Shown: positions 1 to 12,193 of the stretch, piece by piece
How the letters are laid out: each line of letters starts with the position of its first letter
How positions within the stretch are numbered: the first letter of the stretch is position 1
DNA from: Nymphalis io
Taxonomy: Eukaryota; Arthropoda; Insecta; Lepidoptera; Nymphalidae
Length of the DNA: 64,000 bases
Assembly (NCBI RefSeq): GCF_905147045.1
Contig: NC_065910.1
Location: 2,604,001 to 2,668,000, forward strand
Reading direction: 5' to 3'
The notes under the pieces: model-generated
Told to the model about the DNA's origin: nothing
Databases searched by the model: none
Seen by the model: the letters and a program-made list of their open reading frames with translations, nothing else
Program-made: the position numbers and the translations under genes

Positions 1-2309
1 ACTCTATATACCATTTTCTGAATTTTAATAACTTAAAGCAATACAATACAGTACCTAATATTAATAATAGATTTCTCGACTTAGTTATAAGTAATTGTGA
101 ATGTTCAATAGTAAGACACAGCGACCCACTTGTACCCGAAGACTCACATCATCCTACATTACTCATTTTACCTAAGATAACCGTACCGCGTGCAATTTCT
201 AAGGCTTCTCGCACCATACGCATGTTTCATATAGCCGATTATACAGCAGTTAATAGAGCTCTGGGTGACATTGATTGGTTTGATCTCCTTAGTGAATCAG
301 ATATTACAAAAGCAGTAGATTTATTTTATGAAACGGTTAACAATGTTATACGTGAAATGGTGCCAACAAAAACTGTTGTATGCAACCGTCATTATCCATT
401 CTGGTACTCAAAATCCTTAGTAAAGATTATTGCTGAAAAACTTAAATATCACAAAAAATGGAAAATGTACAACAGAAATATGGACTATGATACTTTTTGT
501 TTATTGCGGGAAAGACAAAAAAGGGTTCAGATTTATTGCTACGACAGTTACATTAATTATTCCGAAATTCAAATTAAAAAGAACAGTAAATTTTTCTGGA
601 CTTTTGTTAAATCGAAACATGCTTCTAATTGCTTCCCTGAAACTATGTTTTATAATGATTCAGTTGCTACTGGTGGCAATGATGTTTGTCAACTTTTCAG
701 CCAATACTTTAATTCGGTCTATGAAGCGACAGTTTCTGGCATTTCTGATCATGATTTAGATAATGTATCATCCAAGACGCATTTAAGTATTTGCTCTATA
801 ACTATTACACAAGAGATGGTCGAATGCTATCTTAAAGGTCTTGATATCAGAAAGGGATACGGGCCTGATGGCATTCCTCCTTTATTTTTAAAATCATGTC
901 GCGCTACTCTATCATATCCGATCTATTTGTTATTCAATAAATCGTTGACTACTGGTAATATGCCTTCTGTATGGAAGCGATCATATATAGTACCAATATT
1001 CAAATCAGGTAATAAGCACGACATAAAGAATTATAGACCTATTTCTAAATTATGCGTCATAGCGAAAACTTTTGAGAAAATTATCTATGATTCTATCTTT
1101 CCTTTATTACGTCCAGTTATTCTTGAACAACAACATGGATTTGTTAACTGTAGATCGACAGAGTCCAACCTCTGTGAGTTAGTGCACCGTGTTTCTTCAT
1201 CTATGGATAAGGGCAACCAGGTAGATGTAGTTTATACCGACTTCTCCAAGGCTTTTGATAAAATTTCACATAACATATTACTTAAAAAATTGAAAGAAGT
1301 CGGTATACACGGCGATTTGCTTCGGTGGATAAGTTCATACCTTCGAAACCGTAGCCAGGCTGTGACAATCAAAGGTTATTGCTCATCCTTCTTTCCTGTC
1401 TCTTCAGGTGTACCTCAGGGATCTCACCTTGGCCCCCTGCTTTTCAATTTATATATTAATGACGTCAATGGCATAATTAAAAACTCATGTATTCTGTTAT
1501 ACGCAGACGATATGAAAATTTGTAGAGAGATTGCGACTCCGTTGGATTGCTCACTTTTGCAAGAGGATCTAGACAGATTGTGTCTATATTGTAAACACAA
1601 TTCTCTATATTTAAATATAAATAAATGTAGCGTCATTCCTTTTTCACGGAAACGCGATCTTACTATATATGATTATCGTCTAGACGGTGTTGAGATTAAT
1701 AAAGTGACCGAGGTGAGAGACCTGGGTATACATCTGGACAATAAGTTGACCTTCGGTTTGCATATAAGTAAGACAGTGGCTAAAGCTTGTCGAATGCTTG
1801 GTTTTGTGTTTAGAACGTCGAAAGATTTCAAGAAAACTAGTACCCTAACTCTTCTATATAATTCCTTTGTACGACCTATCCTCGAATACGCTTCCACTGT
1901 TTGGAATCCGCATTACAAAACATACATACACCGATTGGAAAGAGTCCAAAATAAATTTATAAGATTTGTGCGTTTTAAGGAATTTATACATAATAATGAA
2001 TGCTTAATTACGTTATCACTCGCTGACAGAAGAGCGATCAGAGATCAAATATTCTTATTTAAATTAATTAATAATTTAGTTGATTCCCCGTTTCTCTTAG
2101 GTTGTATTAGTTTCCGATGCTCTCGAATCACCACACGTAAGTGCTTACTTTTTAATCCGTCACTCACCCGAAGCAAGTATGCGCAAAATATATTTGTATA
2201 CAGAGCCTGCACCGATTACAATAAACGATTTAGCGAAATTGATTTTTTTAAAACAGAGAATGTTAATAAAATAAGAAAATTATTGAAAGAATACTTGTTT
2301 AATAAATAA
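1..2309 (+). mobile_element. Non-LTR retrotransposon ORF2 (endonuclease tail + reverse transcriptase), 5' end outside window
   Basis: The reading frame is open from position 3, upstream of the first ATG at 222, to the stop ending at 2309, so the ORF is cut by the window edge. The first ~60 codons look like the end of an apurinic endonuclease domain (NRFLDLVISNC, then a D-S-H-H-P motif like the terminal SDH motif of the family). The reverse transcriptase follows: palm motifs YTDFSKAFDKISH (about 1240) and YADDMKI (about 1500), the SGVPQGSHLGPLLF motif (about 1410) and the RRAIRDQIFLFKLINNLVD type C-terminal region seen in insect jockey/CR1-like LINEs. No stop or frameshift interrupts it, so the copy is young or recently active. 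Exact clade not decided. Replicates by target-primed reverse transcription. Confidence 0.9.
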
Positions 2310-2718
2310 TTAATAAAATTGATATTTTTTTGTAAATTAATAATGTATATGTATATTGAATCAATTACTTGCCATAAATTGATGATTTATGATGTTACTT
2401 TAATTGTTGAAATCAAATTTAAATATTTTTAATGACATTGTTTATATTTATGTTCATTAATATTATTGTAATTTAACTTCTTGATTTTTTTTTTTTTTTT
2501 AATTTGTAATTAGTCGATTTGATTGTACTCGTAGATTGCATTGTATTTTTGTCTCTTTCTGTTGTCTTTTTTACATGCATACTCTAACATTTGTACTATT
2601 TTTAAGTGGAAACTTTATTGGTTTATGATTTAGTAATAATTCCTTAATTCTATGTAATAACACACTGTATGTTTCCCAAATATAAATAAAATAAAAATAA
2701 AAAATAAAAAAAAACAAC
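2310..2718 (+). mobile_element. 3' UTR and A-rich tail of the LINE at 1-2309
   Basis: AT-rich non-coding sequence follows the stop codon and ends in a run of AAATAAAATAAAAATAAAAAAT units and A's at about 2685-2716, the tail expected for a LINE. Sequence on the other side reads as a mariner-type transposase on the minus strand, so the tail marks the insertion boundary. Confidence 0.7.
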
Positions 2719-2811
2719 ATCATTAATCCTTCGAGCTGTTTCTGCAGCACTGGTGCCACGGTAGAACTCGTACTCGTAAATATACCGATATTTCATGTTT
2801 TCCATTGTGCG
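2719..2811 (-). mobile_element. Mariner-type transposase N-terminal fragment, interrupted by the LINE
   Basis: Read on the minus strand the segment encodes MENMKYRYIYEYEF and RGTSAAETARRIND, the pattern of the first helix-turn-helix of mariner/Tc1-like transposases (YEF-x-RG-x-x-AAETAR-x-IN-x-VYG). The frame is lost exactly at the A-rich tail of the LINE at 1-2718, which suggests the LINE landed inside this older element. The remainder, if any, lies left of the window. Family assignment rests on this short stretch only. Confidence 0.5.
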
Positions 2812-2899
2812 GTAATAAGTGACGCCAAAGAAAAAAAATATGAGGAAAAAACAAATGAATTTGGAATTCTTAAAAAAAGAGGAGATATTTAAGATCAAA

Positions 2900-3849
2900 G
2901 TGGTCAGTACGACAAAACGCTAATTTCATATGTAAGGACCTAATATAATATTATATACTATTCTGTTCCAAATTAATTGTCATAATAATTAAGTACATTT
3001 TCTATTAAATAAATATTTTCTATTAATGTAATAAATATGATTTCCAATGTTCGTTAGTAGTTAGTTTCGTTAATAGATTCGTAAGTGGTTTCCTGTAACT
3101 GAGGGAGCACATAGACTTATAACTCACATAATGTATTTAATGCTTGTCATGTGTGTTCCTTGTTGGAGATCCTATTAAAATAAAATAGCGTAAAACGTCC
3201 AGTCTTAGATATTTTCTTAAAAAAAAATTATCTTTCGTTACTTAAAAACGTGAATTACTATATTTCACAATGTAGTTAAGTTAATAGGTTTGAATAAAAA
3301 CGCTTAGAAACAGGCTATTAAATAAATTAACTATCTCAGGAAACAAAATGATATATTCGACAAAGAAAAAATTCTCGAAAAAAAAACCTAAATTCGAATT
3401 TCGAATGTGATAATTTATACAGAAAGTCTTCCGCTTGAATTGAATGGAGTGAGGGGAAGAGTTAGGATGTAATAGGACACGCATAATGTGACGTCAAGGT
3501 TAATGACACCATAGAAAGTAATTATGGGGTATATTTCCATACAAAAGTGTTAATGAAAACACTGAATATATGCAAAACAGATCATCAAAAGAGCCATGAC
3601 TCTCAATAGGGTCCTTAATTATACACAAGGCTCGGTACGCTGGCCATAAATAAAATTGCAGAAGTGATTGATATATTTCTGGATAAAACCCACCGTTTTG
3701 TTTATTGGTTTAGACTCGAGTTGGAACCCAAGACTTTGAAATCTGAAACATTACAAATTAGCCTAATGAGGCAATTAATGTTTACATTGATGTGTATTTT
3801 ATATAATATGTAGACAGACCCACCGTCTATTGAGATCAGCACAGTAATA
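2900..3849. other. Intergenic, nothing recognised
   Basis: AT-rich sequence with no convincing ORF, exon or repeat that I can name. Confidence 0.5.
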
Positions 3850-3965
3850 AATACGAATCATTGCTTACGTCGCCAATGCGCCTCCGATCTTTGGAACTAA
3901 GATGTAACGACTCTTGTGCCTGTAGTTACACTGGCATCGGAACACAACAATACTCAGTAGATGTT
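3850..3965 (-). repeat. SINE-B, degenerate partial copy
   Basis: Matches the reverse complement of the middle of SINE-B (ATGCGCC...CCA, AACTAAGATGT, TTGTGCCTGTAGTTACACTGGC, GGAACACAACAATAC). Diverged and truncated, so old. Confidence 0.7.
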
Positions 3966-3988
3966 TAGCGGTGTAAGTGTGTATACGT

Positions 3989-4870
3989 ACTGGTGATAGA
4001 GCTTTGTGCAAGCTCGTCTGGGTAGGTATCACTTACTCATCAGATATTCTACCGCAAAACAGCAGTACTTTTTTTTTTTTAGTCCACAAATCTGACTACA
4101 ATGATACAATCAACAATGACATACAATAATACATTTAACTGAAAATATTTACAATTGAGTACAAGAAAACTTTAAAAAACTATCACCGATAAAATAAAAA
4201 TAAATAACTAAAAAGCAAAACAGAATTAAACTAAACTAAAAAGTAACTAAATAATATAAAAATAGAACTAAAAATTAACCCATTTGTGTAGACATTTTCT
4301 TTTTAATGGCCCTGATATTATCGCTAAAGATATCTATAGTATCTCTAAAACAATTAGCATAAGATAGCATTCTATACAGCGGACCATGCTGACCAAGATT
4401 GCTTCTTGTATGAGGCAAACAAAACGTCTTGCGATTCTGTAAGCGGCTATCGTCACGAGGCACTGCGAAACTTAAACGCTCGAGGAGTTCAGGTGCATCA
4501 ATTAGGCCATTTATTAATTTAGACAAAAAAATTACATCTGCAACCCTTCGACGCTCCTTGAGTGACCTCATATTATAATGAGTAAGACGAGATTCGTATG
4601 AAAACAGTTGACTACATCTAAAGTCCGTGTACGATAGGTGGTACAGAAATCGTTTCTGGATTCGCTCTATTTTGTCGGAGTGAACTTGGTATCCTGGACT
4701 TCAAACAGATATTACATTTTAGTTCCCAAGGTTGGTGGCGCATTGGTGATGTAAGCGATGGTTTACATTATTTAGATTACTTACAATGCCAATGTCTATG
4801 GGCGTTGGTGACCACTTAACATCAGGTGGCCCATATGCTCGTCCGCCTTCCTATTTTATATAAAAAAAAA
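3989..4870 (+). repeat. SINE-B copy split by a LINE fragment
   Basis: The left half (3989-4068) starts ACTGGTGATAGAGCTTTGTGC and stops at CAGTAC. The right half (4684-4870) resumes at ACTTGGTAT and runs to the A-rich tail. The 4071-4683 insert between them is a minus-strand LINE 3' end. In uninterrupted copies these halves are contiguous (CAGTACTTGGTAT). Confidence 0.85.
4071..4683 (-). mobile_element. 5'-truncated LINE 3' end inserted into SINE-B
   Basis: A poly-T run at about 4070-4080 is the A tail on the minus strand. Behind it, 4571-4275 on the minus strand encodes the C-terminus of a LINE ORF2 (RRRVADVIFLSKLINGLID, then FAVPRDDSRLQNRKTFCLPH). This is the same region as the end of the LINE at 1-2309 but clearly a different, diverged element. 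5' truncation is normal for target-primed insertion. A 4-bp ACTT at both edges may be the target duplication. Confidence 0.85.
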
Positions 4871-5290
4871 TGTTTATATGATCGGTAACAATTTTCAACC
4901 TACGTATACCATGCGACGTTACATATTAGGATCCAAATTGATAAGGAAACGAAGTGTAAGATGTAATGTGATCGTCCAAGTTGTGTAATACAATTAATTT
5001 TTAATTAAAACATTATTCATACCATTTAAAGGATATTATCCACAATTAATTTCGCCTAACTATATTTTTGAATCCTAAACTTACATTGAATTTAGATGAA
5101 ATAGTTGGCTTTAGTTTGGAAAATTAAAAAAATACATCTTATGTACTTTGAAGATAATTTTTATCTACAATTATCTTAATTGTTGTTCGTATTCATTTGA
5201 AGATTACATATACGTTGTGTACCGCTTAGGCAATGCCTGTATATTTTCTTTCAATTTATTTTCATTGTATATAGATAATAAATAAAATAA

Positions 5291-5571
5291 CCGTAACCGT
5301 AACAGCCTGTGAATGTCCCACTGCTGGGCTAAAGGCCTCCTCTCCTCTTTTTGAGGAGAAGGTTTGGAGCTTATTCCACCACGCTGCTCCAATGCGGGTT
5401 GGTGGAATACACATGTGGCAGATTTCAGTGAAATCAGACACATGCAGGTTTCCTCAGGATGTTTTCCTTCACCGTAAAGCACGAGATGAATTATAATCAC
5501 AAATTAAGCACATGAAAATTCAGTGGTGCTTGCCCGGGTTTGAACCCACTATCATCGGTTAAGATTCACGC
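5291..5571 (-). repeat. SINE-A copy, head truncated
   Basis: Minus-strand SINE-A: tail at the left (TAACAGCCTGTGAATGTCCC), tRNA-like head at the right with B box GGGTTTGAACCC reading on the plus strand. The last bases of the head (A-box side) are missing after TTCACGC. Confidence 0.9.
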
Positions 5572-7870
5572 AATAAATAAAATAGATCATTGCAATTGGT
5601 AGCCTTAAAATCTTAATATTTATATAATTAAACGTTCTCGCGCCACCCACATTTTTATTAAGTCTAACATCGAGAACTGAACCGTTAATATAATGTTGTT
5701 CACCACCACCATAGGGGTGGGATTGTGGGGAGATGTAAACTTCCCGCAAACACGTTAAGGATTCTTCGATAAATAACGTAAGTAAATCATGATTAATTAA
5801 TAATAATATCATGCAGTCGTAAAATTTTTGTTTCAAGTTTTGTTTTGTAAAGTAAGTAATTAATTAGAGGATATTATAAAATAACAATCGATGACCTTTG
5901 TTAACATAAACAATTGGTATTAATATTTAAAGAAATAATCATGATTCGATGACAATTTTATAATGAATATTTAATTTATAACTTAAATAAACATTTCTCT
6001 AACGTTTATACAAAAGTTATTTTTTTATCTGTAATATTTTTTTATTAAATAAATATACAGATATGCCAACATATTTTTTTTAAATATTACTAAGAAATCC
6101 AAATACAGTATTAGCGGTAAGGGCTGATGGCAATCTTATCTAATAGTGTATAGCCCACAACAATATGGCTGATGGCACGCGAGGTCATCGAACCCGTAGC
6201 CATTACAGAAAGTGCATGAACCGATTTATGGACTATGCTATTATTCGTGTTAGTTAATTTACTTAATATGAAAATAGTGGTTGAACATAGGGTGTGGTAC
6301 TCAAATCAAGTACCACTTTTAGGGTTGTCCCTGGTTATTAATTTAATTTTATATTTCGAATGCTTATTTAATTTCGAATTTTTCAAGCGAATTTCCGTTG
6401 TTTTAAATACGGTCGTTTTTTTTTAATTGCAGCTTTGTGGAATGTAGTGAATAGTCAGCCTTATATAAGAAATACTTTTTTTTCTGTTTCATACGTTAGA
6501 AGAAATGAAGATTAAAAAACTAACTTTTTTGTTCAATGACATTTGCGGGTACTGATTATAAACTAGAACATTCCGAGGCCTAGAAAATTTGAAATGTAGG
6601 CTAAGCTTTGATATTTGGCACAGCGAGCAAATATGCTAAAGACAACGCAAATACAAACGCGTTAAGACACGATTCAGGCAATGTATATGCATGAAATACT
6701 GAGAACAGTAAGATAGAAATGTCATTTATGAATAACATACACGCTTTTAAACACACGCTTTATAAAATATATTAGAAGGCTATATATAGCTATAAATAAA
6801 AAAAATATATTGACATTAACAAATTAATTTATAGTTTTTAGTTGAAAGGGGATCTCGATTTATTGAAAAGACAGCTAACTTAATATATAAGTAATATTAA
6901 TAAATATTTTTAATATAATGTTACCAGGGATAATAATTTTTAATGGCAACAATAATCTCATTTATATATTAATATACATAATGAACATGTTATCGAATTA
7001 TTTTCGAAGTATAATAGTCATGTATTTTGTATTACAGAACACTGGATTTAAAACAGTGTTTGGTAATATTGATTATTCAATTTATTTTATATTTCATCGT
7101 GTCCAAAATGTTTTCATATAAAGCAAAAAAACTTATTAAAAAAACATGTAGCCCAATGACTGCCAATAAAGCAATTTGATTAAAATACATTGCTGCGTGT
7201 AAATAATCTGATTTAGATATAACGACACAAGATCCAGACACGTTTCATAGTTTTGTTTTTAGATAAATATTAAATAAATTTAAAAACAATTTAAAAATTC
7301 AAACATATTATATAATAACGTTATATTAATATTTTTTTACTTCTGGCAACATTTTTTCATGCCATATATGAAAAGTAAACATAAATTGCACGACTTATGT
7401 ATATAGTACTGTCCTGACTTAACGGTTAGAATAAGGGTCTATATAAATCACTTATATTGTTTTATAATACATATATATATTGGTTTACGTCAACCAATTT
7501 AGACAAAACATTAACGAATTAAACACCTAAATCTTCCTCATGAATCACTCCATCCAGTGGTGAAAACGATATGAAAATCTGTTCGGTAGTTTTTAAGCTT
7601 ATCGCCATCAAACAGACAGTCGAGGCGAGGGGTTGGAGGAGGAGTTGGAGAGGTTGGAGGGGGAGAAGCAGTAAGATAGTTATGTACATATCTTATATAA
7701 CTTTTTAGGCTATGTTCAATGATATATCAAAAAATCTTTCTCCTTTATAAATTAAGAACGAAATCTTAAATTACGACGACGACATCAAGATTACCCACAT
7801 GTTCTTGTTATCGGGATACCGAAAAGGAAATGCTGCCAATCGAATTATTAGATATTTAGCAATACTTAGT
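5572..7870. other. Intergenic, AT-rich; possible old LINE 3' end near 7480-7620
   Basis: No exon or gene could be supported. Around 7540-7620 the words GGTGAAAACGATATGAAAAT, CTGTTCGGTAGTTTT and CAAACAGACAG resemble the 3' UTR of decayed animal LINEs. They are followed by a G/A-rich stretch (7621-7680). Everything else is simple AT-rich sequence. Confidence 0.35.
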
Positions 7871-8057
7871 ATTATTGTGTTCCGAAATGGTGAGTGAGTC
7901 AGTGTAACTATAGTCCTAGAGGACATGACATTTTGGTGTCGTGAGGTATATTCCAAAGTTGGTGGAGTATTCATTAATATTTCTTAGGGTGCCAATGTCT
8001 GTGGGCGATGGTGACCACTTACCATCAGGTTGCCCATCAGCCTCTGTCCTATTTTAG
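7871..8057 (+). repeat. SINE-B, degenerate 3' part
   Basis: Keeps ATTATTGTGTTCCG, GTGAGTGAGTCAGTGTAAC, and GGGCGATGGTGACCACTTAC plus CATCAGGTTGCCC of SINE-B, with several small deletions. The 5' third is missing. Confidence 0.75.
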
Positions 8058-8998
8058 AAAAATCCGAATGTCTTCGAGTTTATTTTTAAGTAAGTCAATT
8101 AACTGATATTGTTAGTGCTCGATTTGTATTATTTATAAAGGCATAGTAATATGTCTTACGGCATATTACTTTGGAGATATTACTTTACAACTTTACTTTA
8201 CCAATTTTTTACAAGAAAGAGCTTTCTGGGTTATTTATAATCTTGGAACTCAAGACTCCCTTTGGGAGGTTTTTAACAAAATAAGAATGCTAGCAGTAGC
8301 GTCACTATATAGAACTCTATATACAACTATATTATAACAAAATACACACATAACAATACATAGGTTTATAAAGTATGTAAATTTAATCTTATATACATGA
8401 CCGTGTATTTCATTCTTTAAGTGACTTTTTGAAAAAGACTATTTTGATTTTAAGTTTTGGATCACTCTTCGAAATTGTCGATTTAATACTGCGAAATACT
8501 TTGATAAATCAAGGTTTAGTATATTTTTGAAGCATTATTTATTATGATCGAGATAGTAGTCATCCATTTGTATTTAATATGATTAGAATATACATTTTAT
8601 CTTAACATATAAAATCATATACCACATGTAGCTTTTTACAAAGATAATATTTACATAAAATTTTCTCTAGATAATTTATTATATAACTGTTTTTAACGTA
8701 AAGCAATTCGAAAAGGAGATATTGTCAACTAATTGTTATTGCGTCTTGCGTCTATTTTCCAATATGGCGGCCCGAGCGAGATGGCAAAGTTGAAATTCTT
8801 ATGTAATTCTTATCTAAATATTGTATATGACACTCCATACGACATTTCTAACATATACTATATCGTTCCGTGTACCAGGAATTAGGTATTCAACGTTTCT
8901 ATTTATAGTACACCTATTTCCTTTAAGTGTTTGCGGTAAATGTAATTGGAGTAGGTCATTCATAAAATTTTCTTTTTTCATATTATGTGGTCAAAAAA
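8058..8998. other. Intergenic, nothing recognised
   Basis: AT-rich, no supported gene or repeat. Confidence 0.5.
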
Positions 8999-9309
8999 AG
9001 CCGAGATGGCCCTGTGGTAAGAACGCGTGAATCTTAACCGATGATCGTGGGTTCAAACCCGGGCAAGCACCACTGAATTTTCATGTGCTTAATTTGTGAT
9101 TATAATTCATCTCGTGCTTTTACGGTGAAGGAAAACATCGTGAGGAAACCTGCACGTGTCTAATTTCACTGAAGTTCTGCCACATGTGAATTCTACCAAC
9201 CCGCATTGGAGCAGCGTGGTGGAATAAGCTCCAAACCTTCTCCTCAAAAAGAGGAGAGGAGGCCTTTAGCCCAGCAGTGGGACATTCACAGGCTGTTACG
9301 GTTACGGTA
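8999..9309 (+). repeat. SINE-A, full-length copy
   Basis: Starts AGCCGAGATGGCC with A box TGGCCCTGTGG and B box GGGTTCAAACCC, and ends CAGGCTGTTACGGTTACGG. The head resembles tRNA-Lys: the ...TCTTAAC... anticodon-loop region followed by GATCGTGGGTTCAAACCC. Confidence 0.93.
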
Positions 9310-9332
9310 TACTACCCTTTATATTTAATTGC

Positions 9333-9560
9333 CTCGTTGCTGTAGTGACTAAATATATGGTTACAGATCCGGAGGCCCTAGGTCCAAACCCCAAGCCGGG
9401 CCGATAAAAAGTTATTGGATTTGCTTGATAAATTCTGAGTAGCAGCCCCGAGTCTGAAAGTTGGAAGTATTACCGTACCTCGAAAAGCACGTAATGCAAT
9501 CTTGTGCCTGAACTCTTTTCGGTCCTATCGGATTTGCCGTCCCATCGGAGTGAAACGTTT
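9333..9560 (+). repeat. SINE-C, partial diverged copy
   Basis: Recognisable as GCCTCGTTGC, GGAGGCCCTAGGTCC, CGGGCCGATAAAAAGTTATTG, AAAGCACGTAATGC and the TTTTCGGTCCTATCGGATTGC-like block, then ends early. Several indels relative to the copy at 13520. Confidence 0.75.
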
Positions 9561-9842
9561 GCAGTTTGCACATATACTTATGCACTATTTTTTTCGCGAA
9601 ACCATATTGAATATAGTAAACTCTTTATCAAAATCTCGACTAATGATATCACATCAATTCAATGTTTAAGTTGTTTATTTGTAGTTTGAATAGAATATAT
9701 ATATTTTTTAATTAATTTAATTTTTTTATTTCATTAGAAAATCGCTTGTCGGTCTAACCTCGACAGCATCTGAGCAGTGTCCATAAGCCAATACCGCAAG
9801 CTGTATGTGACATACAATTACATCTGTATAATCCATATAGAT

Positions 9843-10119
9843 CAGCGGTAGTCGACCTGCGGTCCGGGCTCTTGTGATTCGCCAACTCGATGTTACTTCA
9901 TTTTGAACTATTTTAAACTTCAAATGTTTTTTTTAATTCAATTAATAATTTGAATTAAACAACTGCTTGTGGCAGACACTGCAAAGTCATTGAAACGTCA
10001 AGAAATTATAAAAAAAATTTTAAAATATACGCGTTAAATGTTTGCGGCCCGCGACACGTGACAAACGCGTGTTTGTGCTATTGTTCGAGTTCGAATAAAG
10101 AAAAGATTGAGCATCGCTG
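9843..10119. mobile_element. hAT-like non-autonomous DNA transposon with 8-bp target duplication
   Basis: The ends are imperfect terminal inverted repeats: left CAGCGGTAGTCGACC, right (reverse complement) CAGCGATGCTCAATC. Flanks are ATATAGAT (9835-9842) and ATAAAGAT (10120-10127), an 8-bp duplication with one mismatch, as hAT elements make. Internal GCGGTCCGGGC and GCGGCCCGCG blocks near the ends are also typical of hAT subterminal sequence. At 277 bp there is no room for a transposase, so it would need one in trans. Confidence 0.75.
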
Positions 10120-10393
10120 ATAAAGATTATAAAAAAGCATGGAGTTAATATTCGTTGATTTTCACGCAGGATAAAATATTATAAAATTTAATTGTATACA
10201 ATTAACATACTTATTTAAAATAGTAAATAAGAGTAACTACTGAATTTTACGCCGGTTGTTCTCGGTAGAATCTACATACATTCCGACCCGGTGCTAGCTT
10301 TATATTTAATTTAATTAAATAACATGACGATTCAAGTGATTTTTCAAGTTTTCTTGAAAAATAATATTTAATCACTTTTATAATAATAATAAT

Positions 10394-10635
10394 ATCCTGG
10401 GACATTTTTCACACATGGCCATCTGATCCCAAATTAAGCTTGTACAAAGCTTGTGTTATGGAAACCAGACAACTAATATACTACTTTTCTTTTGTAAATA
10501 CATACTTATATAGATAATTACACCCAGACTCAGGACAAACAGACATGTTCATGCACACAAATGTCTGTCCTGAGTGGGAGTCGAACCCACAACCTTCGGC
10601 GTGAAAGGTCTACCAACCACGCAACCGGCTCATCG
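10394..10635 (-). repeat. SINE-D copy
   Basis: Minus orientation: tail side ATCCTGGGACATTTTTCACAC at the left, tRNA-like head at the right with the B box visible as GAGTCGAACCC on the plus strand and the AACCGGCTC end. A tail of AATAATAATA units precedes it. Confidence 0.88.
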
Positions 10636-10783
10636 AATTTTTAAATGCGATAAAAATAATTTGGCACTGTTCATTTTTCGTTAGTGTGACTTGCCAATAA
10701 AAATAAATAAAATTCTACTACTCTACTTAGTTCCCTTACTTCTCATAATCTGAAGTTTTTACTGGTGGTGGTGTGAAGAATTT

Positions 10784-11079
10784 TACTGGTGGTAGGGCTT
10801 TGTGCAAGCTCGTCTGGGTAGGTACCACCCACTCATCAGATATTCTACCGCAAAACAGCAATACTTGATATTATTGTGTTCCGGTTTGAAGGGTGAGTGA
10901 GCCGGTGTAATTACAGGCACAAGGGACATAAAATCTTAGTTCCCAAGGTTGGTGGCGCATTGGCTATAAGCGATGGTTGAAATTTCTTACAATGCCAATG
11001 TCTAAGGGCGTTTGGTGACCACTTACCACCAGGTGGCCCATATGCTCGTCCACCTTCCTATTCTATAAAAAAAAAAAGT
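10784..11079 (+). repeat. SINE-B, near full-length copy
   Basis: Runs from the start of the family (here after ACTGGTGGTAGGGCTTTGTGC) to TTCTATAAAAAAAAAAA. A partial duplicate of its first bases (ACTGGTGGTGGTGTG) sits just upstream at 10761-10775. Confidence 0.93.
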
Positions 11080-12193
11080 ATCGGCATATCTAAGCTCAGC
11101 TTACTTTCTACAATTAAGGAAATTGCAAATCACAAATTTAAAAAAATGTATCGATATAAATGCTCCCTAACCCTAGACCATGCAAGGTATGAAAGCGGAT
11201 GAAAAAACATAGTTGGGGCAAAGATTGGGTCTGACAAATTGAGAAAGAAAAATTGCGATTTTGCGAACTGATTAGAAATATGGGGAACTTAACTCCGCTG
11301 TAACTCGTGAACTATCTGATTCAAAAGTATTTCCTACAAAAGTTGCAGGAAATTTATACTTTATTATTTTTATAATAACTATTTTCAAGATACACATGGA
11401 GCTGGAGAGATGGCATTTTCGTAAAAGTTTATGGTAGATATGATGGTGGCGAGCTTGGGTTGATCGAGGCAGCAAACTCAGAATATTAATCAGGACAATA
11501 AACTATTCTAATCTATCCAATTTCAACTCTCCTTGACCTTTTATGAATCAGACCTACCCATTGACTATACTACGTACAATTAAAAATACAATTTATGAAA
11601 CAAAAAAAATACTATTTTTTAGTTCAACATTATAGAATATATACTATGCATAATATAACTCTTAACAGTTTTACTGTAAAACAAAAATAAACTCGACACC
11701 CGTGAATGACTTCAATCATGAAATGTCAACAAGCAGCTTATACGACTTTGAATATCGCATCGATTTAAGTCGCTTTGACATTACACGACAAAATTCACAG
11801 CTTAGTATCCAATTTGCTTCTCATTGAATAAAAGGTAATATAATATTGCCAACGAGCTGGTTGTTTTACTTCTAAACTCCCAAAAAAGAGCCGAAAATCC
11901 CTTAAAAAAATCGTGCATTATTTTCCAACTATTCTCAAGGTTTTCTAAGGAAAGCAACTTAATTTAAATAATCAAGAATTAAATTAGGTTGCAATCAAAA
12001 TGAAAAGAAAGTATATGAAAAGCGAAGGATTCTTGTAGAATAACATGATCAACACGCACTAAGCGCGCTTAATATTGCGTGTAACAATGTACCCCAGTAA
12101 CCGCTGACTGTTGGATCGATTACTCCGAAGTATAATATTTCAAGTGTCACCGGCAGAGACAAGTTCAAATATATCGTCATTTTTCATTATAAA
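11080..12193. other. Upstream region of CFAP53-like gene A
   Basis: Contains no recognised repeat or exon. No TATA box in a convincing place before the ATG at 12194. Transcription start not determined. Confidence 0.4.

Noticed and set aside
8999..9070. tRNA-like gene
   Set aside because: It is the head of a SINE-A; the same head recurs many times joined to the same body and lacks a proper acceptor-stem fold.
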